Shown here one piece after another: positions 10,288 to 21,788 of a DNA stretch of 28,596 bases. Position 1 is the first letter of the stretch. The number at the start of each line of letters is the position of its first letter. Made by a program: the position numbers and the translations under genes. Origin of the DNA: Lingula anatina (lineage: Eukaryota > Brachiopoda > Lingulata > Lingulida > Lingulidae). Below the pieces are notes generated by a model. It ran no database searches, was not told where the DNA came from, and worked only from the letters and a program-made list of their open reading frames with translations. Where the stretch lies: contig NW_019774047.1 of the NCBI RefSeq assembly GCF_001039355.2, positions 347,207 to 375,802 on the forward strand, in the 5' to 3' direction.

Positions 10288-10701
10288 CTGCAGCAGAGCA
10301 TTGGTTTTAATGCATAACACAAAGAACATTTGGTTACAGAAAACCTGATTTATTTACATAAGTGACCCTTCGCTATTTTTCTTTCACAGGGATATTAAAA
10401 TGGTTAATTGAATCTTTAATTTCTCAGGTCTAATGTCTTTTTTTAGGTCTTTTTTCTTAATCCTCACTGATTTGCAAGTTTTATTTATTAAAACAATTCT
10501 GTATCAATATGCTTTTTGATAACATATTTTATTACTATTACTTTTCTGCTTTTCAATATGTTTAAAAGTGTAAAATACAAGAAAAATCATTGAAAAATAA
10601 AAAAATGGAAAATGGTTTAGCTTTTTTAAATAAATAAAACAAGCAAAAAATGTAAAAAAAAAACATTTAAAAACATAAATAAATGAATGAAATTTCATTA
10701 C

Positions 10702-10843
10702 TTTCTATTTCCACCACAACTGCTGTCCTTTACTGGTTTCTGTTTTTTGCCACTGACATGCTGTCTTAATTTCTCTGCTCTGTCTGCATATGACTTACAT
10801 TTAGTTCTGATACTTTCCTTAGCTTTGTCACTGCGTGCCTCAT
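10702..10843 (-). CDS. VPS4: VPS4 exon 3, second half of proximal MIT domain
   Basis: After the ATTTCAG acceptor the frame reads (Y)[46 protein letters not shown] and ends in AA before GTAATG. It is helix 3 of MIT followed by a basic linker. Human has YLDRAEKL where this copy has YADRAEKL, so the Leu equivalent to VPS4A Leu64 is Ala. The spacing and 142-nt length equal exon 3'. Confidence 0.94.
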
Positions 10844-11071
10844 CTGAAATTAAAATAAATCACCTCCTAGTATTGCTGGAAGTACCAAAGATTGTTAGTT
10901 TGAAAAATTTTCAACACTCGAGTTAATAAGCATATAAGTGAAAGCTTTTGCATTTAACCAAACAGTAATTTCTATAAATAGCAGGCCACACATTTTAATT
11001 AAAATATTTTAATGTGTTGCAATTTTACGAAGAAACTTGATTAAAAAAACACAAAATTTTCATCTGCATAC

Positions 11072-11183
11072 ATTTAATTGCACGGAGAAAGTACTCCACA
11101 CCCTGCTCATACAACCTCAAGGCTTCCTCATAATTCTTTTTCTTGTCTTCTTCTGTAGCCTTGGTGACTATGTCAATGGCTTT
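11072..11183 (-). CDS. VPS4: VPS4 exon 2, first half of proximal MIT domain
   Basis: After CTTTCCAG it encodes [20 protein letters not shown] then [17 protein letters not shown], matching human [20 protein letters not shown]. This is MIT helices 1 and 2. It begins in phase 0, so it can be spliced to exon 1 or to exon 4' without loss of frame. The donor is AAAT|GTATGC. At the nucleotide level the coding part is almost identical to exon 2'. Confidence 0.96.
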
Positions 11184-11407
11184 CTGGAAAGAGATGTAGA
11201 ATTAGTAATATACTGTAATAAAAAGCAAGAAAAAATGAAGAACAAATTCTTCATTTACAATTTAGTGCTAAATATACCAGTGCATTTGGTTTCTGGGAAG
11301 AAATGCCAAATAAGTATAAAGTTAAATCAATCAAGTGGCACAGAAATGTAAAATGTTACTAGTATTACACAATCTACACAAACAGGAAACTGAAACTTTT
11401 TAATGAC

Positions 11408-11662
11408 AAAGATTGTGTTCACATGAAAAATGTATTTTCTAAAAATCTATTTGCGGTATCTTGTGATCACGGTCTGTGCCCTGAATACCCCACGGCCTAC
11501 CCAATTACGGGCAGCACAAGCCAGTTACTTCCAAAGCTGTATTAATTCTCGGCGCTACCAGTAATTACGCCATGGGGTATTCAGGCACAGACTGTCATCA
11601 CAAGATACCAGAAATAGATTTTTATATTTTTAGAAAATAGATTTTTCATGTGAACGCAGCCT
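11408..11662. mobile_element. MITE with ~90-bp terminal inverted repeats, inserted in copy A
   Basis: The two arms, about 11408-11495 and 11570-11662, are inverse copies. Both contain GTTCACATGAAAAAT, TTTTCTAAAAA, GGTATCTTGTGAT and CTGAATACCCCA. The matching place in copy B (about 23040-23055) lacks it, reading TTAATGACTTACTCCTGACG, so it is a post-duplication insertion into copy A. The ends resemble hAT-type MITE termini, but the superfamily is uncertain. Confidence 0.85.
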
Positions 11663-12124
11663 TACTCATGTGGGTGGTCGACACACCATCATCATCATCA
11701 GAAGCATTAAATGTCTACTAAAAATTTTGTTTTGTAAATGTCAGCAAAACATTCCTCAAAAAGTAGCAGTATCAGTTTTGGCTGAATAAAGCAGTGATCG
11801 AGGTAAAGGAAAACTGGAATTTGTGATCCAACTATCACTGTTACACCAGTATTTTTACTGTTGAGTCTTGTTACCAAGCACTCCAAAACAAAAGTAGAAT
11901 GTTAATCTTTATATCATTCTAATAAAGGTTTGCTGCTGTCAATGACATTCTACATTGAAGAAGACTATATCTTGGATGGATATTAGGATCATACTCATCT
12001 GGTGATGCACATGACTCATATCTTTCAAAACAAATACCTCTAAAAATAGTGTATTTTTCTTGCAGGGGTAGATCAGCATAACAGCAAATATGACACCCCA
12101 TCAACCAATAGGTGTCTAGCTTAC

Positions 12125-12299
12125 CTGTAAGATGTATTTTGACTCTTTCAAAGCCTCTTTGGCTCCATCCAGACCTACTACACCATCCCTTTTAAAGTTA
12201 GTCTGCCCCATCCCAGTGGCCCCTTCTAGCTGTGTCTGCAACTTTTTCTTTTCAACATTTCCTTCTGGATCACTTTCACTGCTGTCACTGTGTCCTTCC
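12125..12299 (-). CDS. VPS4: VPS4 fusion exon 4': truncated exon 4 joined in frame to exon 1 tail
   Basis: The acceptor CTGCAG and the first 50 codons match exon 4: SDSSESDPEGN, EKKKLQTQLEG, GLDGAKEALKE. The exon 4 match stops before the P-loop side. After about 12 nt of unclear origin come the last codons of exon 1, L-Q, and the exon 1 donor TTACAG|GTAAG. The start phase fits exon 3', and the phase 0 end fits exon 2. No stop occurs in its 58 codons. It has lost AAA-start residues (KWDD is KRDG; MEKPN is MGQTN), consistent with relaxed constraint. It could be a coding linker between two MIT domains or a skipped relic. Confidence 0.85.
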
Positions 12300-13519
12300 C
12301 TGCAGCAGAGCACTAGCTTTAATGTACATGTATAATAAATTACCTTGCATGGTCATCTAGATCAATCAAAATGAGGAGTGATAAGATTTCCCAATTACCC
12401 ACCATCTGTTGGATGGGGGCTATAATGAAGAATCAATTATCCTTATCAAAAAGTGAATATTTTAAAACAATTACAATAGGATGGATGACACTCCTTTGTA
12501 TGAGACTGAAAGAAATCCCTGTCATAAGCTGAGGCCAGCACAGGAAATTCCAATGCCAGAATCTCCAAAAAGTGTTTTTCCTATCTTTGAGAAGAACATT
12601 TCCAACAGATTTATGTTGGATAATAATACATATTTGGGGAAATACATGTCTGTTAAGTGCAAGGATAAAAATTTATGATACCGGTATATGAAAGTGAAAG
12701 AGTTCAATCAAAACTTAACACAGAGTGTTAATGATACAGTGTTGCATCTGGGCTGCGCCATTCCCGCATTAAAAACAGTGTTGTCCCTCATTTTGAGGCA
12801 CGCCGCGCCACTAATGGCACAAAGGTAGAATAAATGTCCCTTTAAATCATATCTAAAGCGTCCATCTAAGTAACATTTCTTTCCTGCTTGTCAATTATTC
12901 AATGTATACAGGAGAACATGAACGTTCCAAAAGAAACCATATTGTTTACGCTGTGTAGTTAGGGGTTCTAACACGTCAGCACATGTACATCCGGCCCAGC
13001 TAACCAGACTTGAGTGGTTTGTGCGCAGAGCATACCATCACAGTGGCAATGAAGTATCTTACGGCACCCTGTGCCAAAAATTTTTTTAGACTACTAGCCC
13101 TTCAGGCAAACAGACTCTAAAATTTTATTAGCCTGAACCAAAAAAACACGAGCCCAATTTAAATAATTCATTTAAACAGTTTAAGCAGATGTTTTAAGGA
13201 GTATCAAACTTATCAGGTGAATAACAAAGTCAGTCAGGTTGATTTCCAGTTGATGGGGTGATAAAATTAAATAAAAATATATTTAATTTTTTTTGATATT
13301 GATAAAATCTATTTTCATTTGTAATACTGATTATATAGTTTTTATAATTATTTTTATAGTTATATAGTTATTTTTTATATTTTCATAATACCTTTTAAAC
13401 ATTTTTCATATGCAATCAAAATAAATAAAATAAAATAAATTCCTATACTCTTTATTGACAATGGCTCTTTTCTGACAATTTATTTCCAAACAACATTAGT
13501 ATTTATCGCCACTTGTAAC
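12300..13519. other. Intronic stretch without recognised genes
   Basis: An AT-rich stretch inside the large intron between exons 3' and 4'. Short open frames at 12481-12678 and on the other strand have no recognisable domain. A higher-GC patch at about 12740-13080 (GGGCTGCGCCATTCCCGC) may be transposon-derived, but I found no inverted partner. Confidence 0.5.
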
Positions 13520-13864
13520 TTAAAGGGATAATAACTCTTCGTATGAGGTCTATATTTCACAATAAAAACATTGTGAATAACTCACAGAAATATAATATAT
13601 TCTGTTTTACGACAAAAACAGCAGTTATAGCTATTATTCTGATATCTGAGCTTGTCTTCAGACCACGTGACCTCCATTGATGGCTATACTCTGTTAAAAT
13701 CTCTTAAGAGATTTTAACAAAAAACCAAACTTTTTAGAAAAAAACCAGGGACTAACTTTGAATGTAAAAATGGATTCATTAACCATTGGTAAGCATGGGA
13801 AAATTCTTGTTTACTCCAGAAAAATTCATTTTTTGGCCAAAACGAAGAGTTATTATCCCTTTAA
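13520..13864. mobile_element. TTAA-flanked MITE
   Basis: TTAA followed by AGGGATAATAACTCTTCG (13520-13541) is inverted as CGAAGAGTTATTATCCCT plus TTAA (13843-13864). TTAA target sites suggest a piggyBac-type non-autonomous element. Near its centre is a perfect hairpin, TGTTAAAATCTCTTAAGAGATTTTAACA (13691-13720 region). The interior has a CCACGTGAC E-box at 13662-13670. Confidence 0.8.
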
Positions 13865-14156
13865 ATTACATAGGTGTTGTGAGAGTCATTTAACAAACCA
13901 TCTTACAATTTTTTTGGTTATACATTTACAAAACATTCTAATTAACTACCAGGACAAAGTGTCAAGGGGTAGCTATGGCATATCCCGAACTATGTCACAT
14001 TGTCAAGAATAGCTCAAAGGGTATTTAGTAATATGTAACTGCCTGGGTCTTGTTGTTTTTAAAAGGCATAAGCCAAGGAAAATGTCTTTACTCATGAATG
14101 TTAAAAAATATAAATAAAAAACATTAACAAAACAAAAAAGGAAAAAAATACTCCAC

Positions 14157-14355
14157 CCCTCAGTCTGCTAGGTGGTCCTAACTCAAATGTTCTATGAGAT
14201 AACACATACATTACACTTGCTTCAAAGACAGTGTGTTGTTTTGACAAAGAACCTGTTGCTACTAAGGAGTTTCGGTCTGTCCCAGTTTCTTGATTGACAG
14301 CCATTTGTAGTCGTGACAACATACTGGTCACATCAAAAGATGCCACATGCTGAAC
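14157..14355 (-). pseudogene. Unidentified coding-like fragment
   Basis: Read on the minus strand after a pyrimidine-rich TCTGTCTGTTCAG, about 65 codons stay open: ASFDVTSMLSRLQMAVNQ, TDRNSLVATGSLSKQHTVFE, ASVMYVLSHRTFELGPPSRL. Composition is less AT-rich than its surroundings and looks protein-like. I do not recognise the family. It may be a fragment of a transposon protein or a retrocopy, or an exon of a gene nested in the VPS4 intron. Confidence 0.3.
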
Positions 14356-14555
14356 AGACAGACTGCTGCTATTAATTTAATTTATAGCAACTTATAAATA
14401 TTCAGTAGTAAGAGCTACAGTGTGAGATTTTTTAACAGGTACAAAGAAGATTGGCAAGTTATATTTTGACATCTTACTGAGTGTTCAAATATGTTCAAAA
14501 TTACAACTAACCCATTTGGGCTAGTGCTTCATAAAATTTCAACTTTTTTACTTGC

Positions 14556-15840
14556 CTGATGCCACTTCAGGTGGGCAATTGCTTAATATCGCATTTGATT
14601 CTTTTGGTCTCTATTTTTATGTTAAGTTGCCTGACAGCCATAGCAAAATGTCAGATGAGAATTATTAATTTTTTCAAAAGCACAAGAAACAGTGAAGACG
14701 AAGCTGCAACAATTTCAACTTTGCCTCAGGTGGAGATACAGGGTTGCCTGCCAAGATGGCAAAACAAGAGCCACATGGTTTTACAAAGAGTGGCTGCTTA
14801 AATTGTGGACAATGAAATTCTAAGTAAAATTTTCAACAGAGGATAACACAAAGCTATACCAAAACTGCAAGCATATATGCTTACCATCTACTTGTTTTCA
14901 TTTTTTTTTAATTTGCAAGGCACTTAATGTCACATTTTTTTACATTTCTACTTATTTGCTTAAATTATTATCATTCATTCAAGTGTGTATAGTTTTAGTT
15001 GTACTTCCCTCAGCTTTTTCAAAATTTGCCTAAAGTTATACCTACATGTACTACATTTCCCCAATAAAATACCTAGAGGCATTGATCAGTTTTAACGCCA
15101 GAAAGCGTCAGTTTACATATGCATGAGCGACAATAGGAATATGAAAGTGTGGTGTGGCAGTGCATACTACAGGGTAGTAGATGCAGGTTTTAAGTGTGAA
15201 CCCCTATAGGACCAGTCTTTCTACGCTCCTGACTCCCCATACCACAATTTGCAACTGCATACATAACTACGAACAAATGTCGTAGGATCTACCTACGAAA
15301 GGTAATTTTGTTATCTGCGTAAGTGAATACGTCAAATTACAATTCAACGCTTGGATGAACCTACCGTGGACAGGCCTTCGTTATTCAGCTATTGGCCTAG
15401 CTTCTACATGTATTATTGTATTGATTTTACTTTGCTAGTGTTGATATGGCCAATCGCAGTGGAGGTGAACAACTATAAGACATGAATATTTCTCTCCAGG
15501 GAGATAGATCAATCCAAATATCTGTGGGAATGGTCCCTATGATAGTATAAGTTGACAGCTATGGTTCGTAAATTTTGTACTGAAAGACCGGCGGTTGCAC
15601 AAATTTCAGAACAAGTACCAGTACTCTAACGAGACACAAGGCATCCAGTAAGCATTGACGTGTTATGTCGGTGCAAAGCAGGCCAACTATATGGAAGTTG
15701 CTCTAAGTAAATCTTTAAGTGAAGCTGAAGAGGCGATCCTGAAGTTAATGAGGGTTATGTACTTCAGTGCGAAAAATTTGATTACAATGTACAGTCCCTT
15801 GCTGGAATTGATGGAACTAAATAAACAAGACTGTAAATAA
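14556..15840 (+). pseudogene. Degenerate hAT/ZNF862-like zinc-finger protein fragments
   Basis: Disjointed plus-strand frames resemble the N-terminal part of hAT-related zinc-finger proteins. NFFKSTRNSEDEA lies near 14670. Near 15561-15650 is MV-KFCTE, then in another frame GCTNFRTSTSTLTRHKASSKH, a BED-like finger with its Cys and His residues. VALSKSLSEAEEAILKLMRV then MYFSAKNLI-YSPLLELMEL follows to a stop at 15840. Frameshifts and stops interrupt it and about 700 bp separates the parts, so it is a relic. The family assignment is from recalled motif patterns. Confidence 0.45.
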
Positions 15841-16016
15841 AATATACAAAGATAATGGTGTCATGGCCACAAATCAGAATATTATGCAAGAAAGAAAAAA
15901 TCACATGCAAATCTTTTTACAAACAAGGCAGCAAAGCTGTCAAAAGTACAGACAAAAAGCAAAAAACAAAGATGCAGAAAATGGGTCATTTTGTCAATTT
16001 TGATACAATAACAATT

Positions 16017-16640
16017 CTAGAAGATCAGAAAGACGATACTGCCTCCTGGTATTGTACTGCCAGCTGGAGTAAGCACATTCATATGGAAACCACAAAAAAA
16101 GGGACATCACCTCCAATGTTGTGTTTGGCAAACTCTTCAAAATGCAGTAAACAAGAGTTCATAATTTTTTGTTGAAAATTACAATTCATAACTAAACCAT
16201 GGGGATAAGTAAAAGGTAAAATTCAAATTTGTGAAGTGCAGTTCATGGTGAAAAGAAGGCCAAATGTCAATTTTAAGGTCATAGTTAGATTGTCAGGATA
16301 TGAGTTCCAATATTCAAGTTCAATAGTAACTATGGGCATACATGTATCTCTGCCAGTTTTGGAGATATAAGGGATGGAAATGTTGCAAAGTTGAGTTCAT
16401 GGAGAAAAGTAGGTCAAAGGTCAATTTCAAGGTCAGAGATAGATTGCCAGTATAATTGTTCCTATACAAGTTCAATAGTAACTTGGGGCATATCTCTGAC
16501 AGTATTGGAGATATTGGGCTGGAAAAGCTGCAAAGTTCAGTTCATGGTTAAAAGTAGGCCAAAGGTCAATTTCAAGGTCACAGGTAGACTGCCAGTATAT
16601 GACTTCCTATTCAAGTTCAATAGTAAGTAGGGGCATAAGA
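16017..16640 (+). mobile_element. Composite repeat element, partial copy
   Basis: The head (CTAGAAGATCAG, then CTGGAGTAAGCACATTC and CTCTTCAAAATGCA) matches the head at 18022-18165. Three AGGTCA-type tandem units follow (about 16225, 16390, 16530). It ends where the 300-bp repeats begin. The sequence just before it (15925-16000, AAGGCAGCAAAGCTGTCAAA) recurs at 28212-28280. Confidence 0.65.
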
Positions 16641-18021
16641 ACTTCAAGCCAAAGGAAGTTTAAAGCCACACCTTGAAATTGTCGATATGTGAAATTCTTT
16701 TTTTCTCATAAAAAAAACATATAATTTCCAGAAAAGTTTACAGATAAAACAGGTTTTCCAACTGAAGATATACATGTATTTTAGTCCTATGCTACTTTTC
16801 TGTAAGTGAAATGGTTTTCCTCTAATGGTCACTATTGAGGCAGTGCCAAAAATAGGGTTGTCTTCAATTTTGATGCAAGATTACATAATGCTTAACAGCA
16901 AAAAGACCATCAATTTTTAATAAAAAAATAAAATAATAAAATACAGAAAATGCACAGAGCTTCTGGTGGATGGGGGTTAAAAGTGGCATCTTGAAGATGC
17001 TAGTGTTTGAAAGATAATTTAAAATTTTTTAAATAAAACATAACAAAAAATTCCAATAAAGCTGCTATTCAAACTTTTAATCTAACTGTATAACTATTAA
17101 CATGATATGAATAACCCTATTGAAATTGAGAATAATAAGGCACTGTTATTCATCTTTACCATTAATGTTAGCATTACACAAAGTTTTTTTTTTGTAAATG
17201 TATTGGCAATATTAAACAACATTTACCTGCTTAATTATCACCAATTCCTAATTATGTGACACAGTTAAGAGAGCTAAACCTATAGGACTTTATAATGAAA
17301 TCTCAACATGTGTTTTAAGTAATCTCCGTTAATGGTCACTTGAAAATTAATTAGGCAAATGACTTAATTAGACTAAATAGCCCTGAATTTAGCTAGTGAT
17401 TACCCAAGGGGCAATAACATACTGACTGACATCCATATACTGTGGCACCAGATAGCACTCTATGAACTGCATTGCTTCCAAAGCAGAAAACAATCACACT
17501 GATTTTCCAACACAAGCTGCACTTCAGTCCTATGAAACTTTTCAGTAAGTTTGAGTATCATAAGTAACATGGTTTTCCCTTAATTTTCATCCTGGCAGCA
17601 GTGTCCAAAATAGGGTTTTCTTCAATTTTCATGCAATGTAACATAATGCTTAACAGCATGATGACCAGCAATTTTTAATAATAAAATATCATGGATATTC
17701 AGAAAATGTGACTAGCAAAGGTCTTCAAGCCAATAGAAGTTCAAATTCATACCTTGAAAATGTCAATATGTGAAAATGTTAATTCTCACAAAAAAAACCT
17801 ATATAATCTCCAGAAAAGTTAATTGATAAAACTAGTTTTCCAACTGAAGCTACATTTGAGTCCTAAGCTACTTTTGTGTGTAAGTTTGAGAAGAGTAAGT
17901 GACATGGTTTTCTTTTAATGGTCACTATGGAGACAGTGCCCAAAATAAGGTTGTCTTCAATTCTGATGTAATATTACATAATGCTTAACAGCATAATGGC
18001 CATCAACGTTTTGATAATAAA
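16640..18021. repeat. Tandem ~300-bp repeats, three diverged copies
   Basis: The blocks TTCCAACTGAAG, GTCCTAWGCTACTTTT, ACATGGTTTTCC, AATGGTCACTATKGAG, GTTGTCTTCAATT and TTACATAATGCTTAACAGCA recur in order at about 16640-16920, 17480-17680 (partial) and 17700-18015. No coding potential was recognised. Sequence at 28490-28596 looks distantly related. Confidence 0.75.
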
Positions 18022-19152
18022 ACTAGAGGATCAGAGAGGCGATACCGCCTCTGGATATTGTACCACCAGCTGGAGTAAGCGCATTCGAATGGAAAACCAA
18101 AAACAAACAGGAACAACTACCAGTGTTGTATTTGACAAGCTCTTCAAAATGCAATAAACAAGACAAGAAATATGCCCCCTCCTCCAAAATAAAAAAAACA
18201 GCACAACTTTTATAAAAATTGTCTGATCAAGCCAATTTTCAAGACTATAGGCTTGTCAGTTTTCTTTAAAATGCATTATCAGTGTTGCATATATACTGAA
18301 AGAAATAGGCCTATCTCTGCCAGTTTTGGAAATATAAGGGAAAGAAAATTTGCAAAGTTCAGTTCATGGTAAAAAGAAGGTCAAAGGTCAATTTAAATGT
18401 GACAGTCAGATGTCCAGAATATGACTTCCTATTCAAGTTCAAATGCAACCATGCGTGTATTTTGGCCAGTATTGGAGAAAGAAGGGATGGAAAAATTGCA
18501 AAGTTCAGTGCAAAGTGAAAAGTAGGTCAAAGTTTTCAGTTTTGGCATCTTATGGCCGTTTCTCCCATGAAAATGCACCGATTGACCCCAAACTACCAAA
18601 AATGAAAGGAGTCCCTAACTGCATCCCCTCACTATGATATGAGTGCTAAACTCTGTGTAGTTTCTGAAATTTGGTACAAATAAAAGTTTTTTTGCAAAAA
18701 ATACCCGTTTTTAGAAAATTTTGGCCTGTTTGACCTTGAAAAAAAGGTCAAAGGTCAAATCCAAAGGCATATTTGAAATCCTCATATATGATTTTAGGTC
18801 AGACTTCTATACTAATTTTTCCCATAATTCCTTCCATTTAGGAGATATATAGCATTGAAGTTTAAAAAAATTTGACAAGGGTGCATTTCATTGAGTGTCA
18901 CGCCCAAGCGAATGCACCGACTGAGACAAAAAAACCAGGGGGTTCAAGTTGAGATTATATGTGACCTAAATCTAAGAGTTGGGGACACAGGTCCGTGCGG
19001 TCTAGGAGGAGAAGCGGTAACGGTGACTTGTATCCCACGCCACCCTGCGGAGCCGGCGGAGCTCACGGAGCTCACGTTCGAAGCCGGCGGAGCCGTACGA
19101 TACGGGTCGGGACTAAAACCATGAGTACTGCCAGGGTACATGCTGGTGGTAC
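18022..19152 (+). mobile_element. Composite repeat element, copy 2
   Basis: The head reads ACTAGAGGATCAGAGAGGCG, followed by TGTACCACCAGCTGGAGTAA. AGGTCAAAGGTCA sites lie at 18378-18390 and 18745-18757. The tail has GTCTAGGAGGAGAAGCGGTA, GC-rich GGAGCCGGCGGAG units, ACTAAAACCATGAGTAC and GCTGGTGGTAC. The tail aligns with 8590-8789. The open frames in the GC-rich tail differ between copies and do not look conserved, so I do not call a protein. Confidence 0.65.
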
Positions 19153-19930
19153 TAATGAAATTATCATGGAAATTCGGAAAATGTGGCGTGGAAAGGTCTT
19201 CAAGGCCATGGAAGTTCAAAGTCACACTTTCAAAATGCCAAAATGTAAACAAGAGATAACTGTATTAAAAAGATTTTCTGTCCATTTTCAACACCTTTTT
19301 ATACATAAAACAAAATAATCTATTTACTGTTATTTTTAATTGATTAGCTAAGAAAATTGTTGACAAAGGAAATATATCAATAGAACAATTTTAGATGTCC
19401 AATTTGCTCTATTCTGAGATTCTGAACATAGTGAATGATTGAATCTAACAAACTGTAAAGATATGAGTTTTTTTTTCTATTTTTAACTCTTTATTACACA
19501 ATACACAATAACAGAATTACCATCATTTTTATATATTAAACTAACAATATTATTAAGATGCAGAAAATGTCAAAAGAACACCTTTACATATCTACTAGTA
19601 TGTAGTTAAAAAATGAGACTGTTAACATGCCTAAGAATTAAATCTGAGGAAAAAACACTTATTTACATAAAAAGGCATAACTTCACGAAAACTTAAAGGT
19701 ACATACGAACCGAGCATCGGTGGAGCGTGGATTCCCAGTAGCACATGTAAACCACTTCTACTAGATNATTCTCTTAGTTTTTTACTAACTTGAAACTATA
19801 TGCGGGCATTTGGTTGGTTTTTGTGACAAAAAATTGACTTTGTATGCATCTTTAACCAATCAAGCTTATTCTCAAACTTATCTTGTATTCTAGTAAGACT
19901 GATCACTCCTGTGAATTTCAAGACAATTGG
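19153..19930. other. Intronic stretch with no recognised feature
   Basis: An AT-rich stretch containing one ambiguous base near 19767. No gene or repeat pair was identified. Confidence 0.5.
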
Positions 19931-20505
19931 CCAAGCGATTTTCCTTGAAAAGTGTTATCGGTATTGCATATATGCTGAAAAAAAAAAATGAAAAATAAAA
20001 CAATATAACTTTTATTTAAAAAAAGCCCGATCATGCTGATTTTCAAACTTGACCTGCGTATTATGAATATTCATCAGTTTTGTAAGTTTCAAGCCAAAAG
20101 GTAAAATGGTTTTTCACTTATCGTGTTATCGATGTTGCATATATGCTGAAAAAAGTGAAAAAAACAGCATAACTTCCATAAAAATGACCCTATAATGCTG
20201 ATTTTCAAACTTGACCTGCATATATTAAATATTCATCAGTTCTGTAAATTTCAAGCCAAAAGATAAAACGGTTTTTCACTCATCGTGTTATCGGTGTTGC
20301 ATATTTGGTGAAAGAAGTGAAAAAAACAGCATAACTTCCATAAAAATGGCCCGAAGTGAAAAAACAGCATAACTTCCATAAAAATGGCCCGATCATACTG
20401 ATTTTCAAAATTGAACTGCATATTATGAATATTCATCAGTTCTGTAAGTTTCAAGCCAAAAGAAAAAATGGTTTTCCACTTATCGTGTTATCGGTGAAAG
20501 TGCAT
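19930..20505 (+). repeat. Tandem ~165-bp repeats with GATCATGCTGATTTTCAAA core
   Basis: The cycle AAGTTTCAAGCCAAAAG, GGTTTTTCACTTATCG, GTTATCGGTGTTGCATATAT, AACAGCATAACTTCCATAAA, GCTGATTTTCAAACTTGACC recurs at about 19945, 20100, 20265 and 20445. One internal 45-bp piece is doubled at about 20315-20390. It ends in a GGCGATGGCGATCACGACGG stretch (20505-20550). Confidence 0.85.
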
Positions 20506-20559
20506 GGCGATGGCGATCACGACGGCGATGACATGCAGGTGACGGCTATATGTACAGAC

Positions 20560-21726
20560 ACAAGATAGAAGGTGTTAATCTGAAAGAGTTGTTAAGATCC
20601 TAGGAAATGCCTTAGATGAATACTACTACTACAGCCAACATGCTTGAAGGAAAAATCTCAGATGATGAATTACTTCAGACATTAAAAATGTGAAAAATTA
20701 TAAAAGCCCAGGCATGGCCAACTTCACAGTGAAAATTTTTTTTGACAGATATACACTCCTTTATTCTCCATTCCATAAACGAAGCATATGAAAATTAATG
20801 ATTAAAATATTTTTGAAAGATTCACAGTCGTGTGTATTAATGAATAGACATTCTTCTTCCCTCTTTAGTATCTCGAGGCTGTCGCCAAGGTGCTCCCCTC
20901 TCACCATACCTATTCATATTATGTGCTGAAATTCTTTCTAGTATGTTAAGAAATAATGACCACATAAAATGCATAATGAAGAATTTCTAAATTCTCAGTA
21001 TGCTGATGATACAACAATACTTTGGATGGAACTGAAAAAAGTTTACATGCTGTGCTCCAAACTTTTTAAAAATTTGCTAGCATGTCTGGTTTAACTGTAC
21101 ATTCACAAAAAACAAAAAAAAAAAAAAATTCTAACACCATTCTTTGTAAAGATTTTAAATTAGATTGGAAACCGAAGACTTTGAACATTTTAGGTGTTGA
21201 ATTCTCAACCAACTTACAGGATTTGGTGGAAAAGGATTATAAAGACAAATTCAAAGAAGTAAAGCGGTTTATGGAAAAATGGTCGACCAGACCCCTGACA
21301 GTATTAGGGAGGAACGTGACATAATCATCTTTTTACTTCACTTTCTAACCTGAACACAAATTTTATTAAAGAACTTCAAAAATTATGTTTTAAATTTTTA
21401 TGGAAAGGTAAAGTTGTTAATTAAAAGTTAAAAGGGAAAAGATGATTCAAAATGATAGAAATGGAGGAATTAAGACTACTGACATTAAGTATTACATTTA
21501 TGCACTAAAGGTAACCTGGCTAAGAAGATGTACATTAAAAGATTCAAAATGGAACATCCTTTTTAGACTCCATTAATACCAATTTACATTGGGCCAAAAT
21601 TGGTAAGGGGAAACTGATATCTATAAGAAATAATATAAGAAACTCATTTTCGAAGGATGTTATTGATGCCTGGATAAATCTGCTAGATCATAAAATTGTC
21701 TGTACCAGAGATAAATTTTTGAAGGT

Positions 21727-21788
<62 letters not shown>

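Larger units (their letters stand above)
10530..12125 (-). repeat. Segmental duplication, copy A (exons 2-3 and flanks)
   Basis: This interval aligns with 22150-23608. Matches include intronic sequence on both sides of exon 3 (TGTTTAAAAGTGTAA), the intron following exon 2, the GTGGGTGGTCGACACA stretch, TGAAGAAGACTATATCTTG and the TTACAG|GTAAG exon 1 end. The copies are still readily alignable in introns. Copy A carries a MITE (11408-11662) that copy B lacks, so that insertion came after the duplication. Confidence 0.9.

Noticed and set aside
18891-19318. Overlapping frames on both strands in GC-rich sequence
   Set aside because: They lie in the composite repeat tail, are open because of GC-rich GGAGCC repeats, and are not kept in the homologous tail at 8596-8789.
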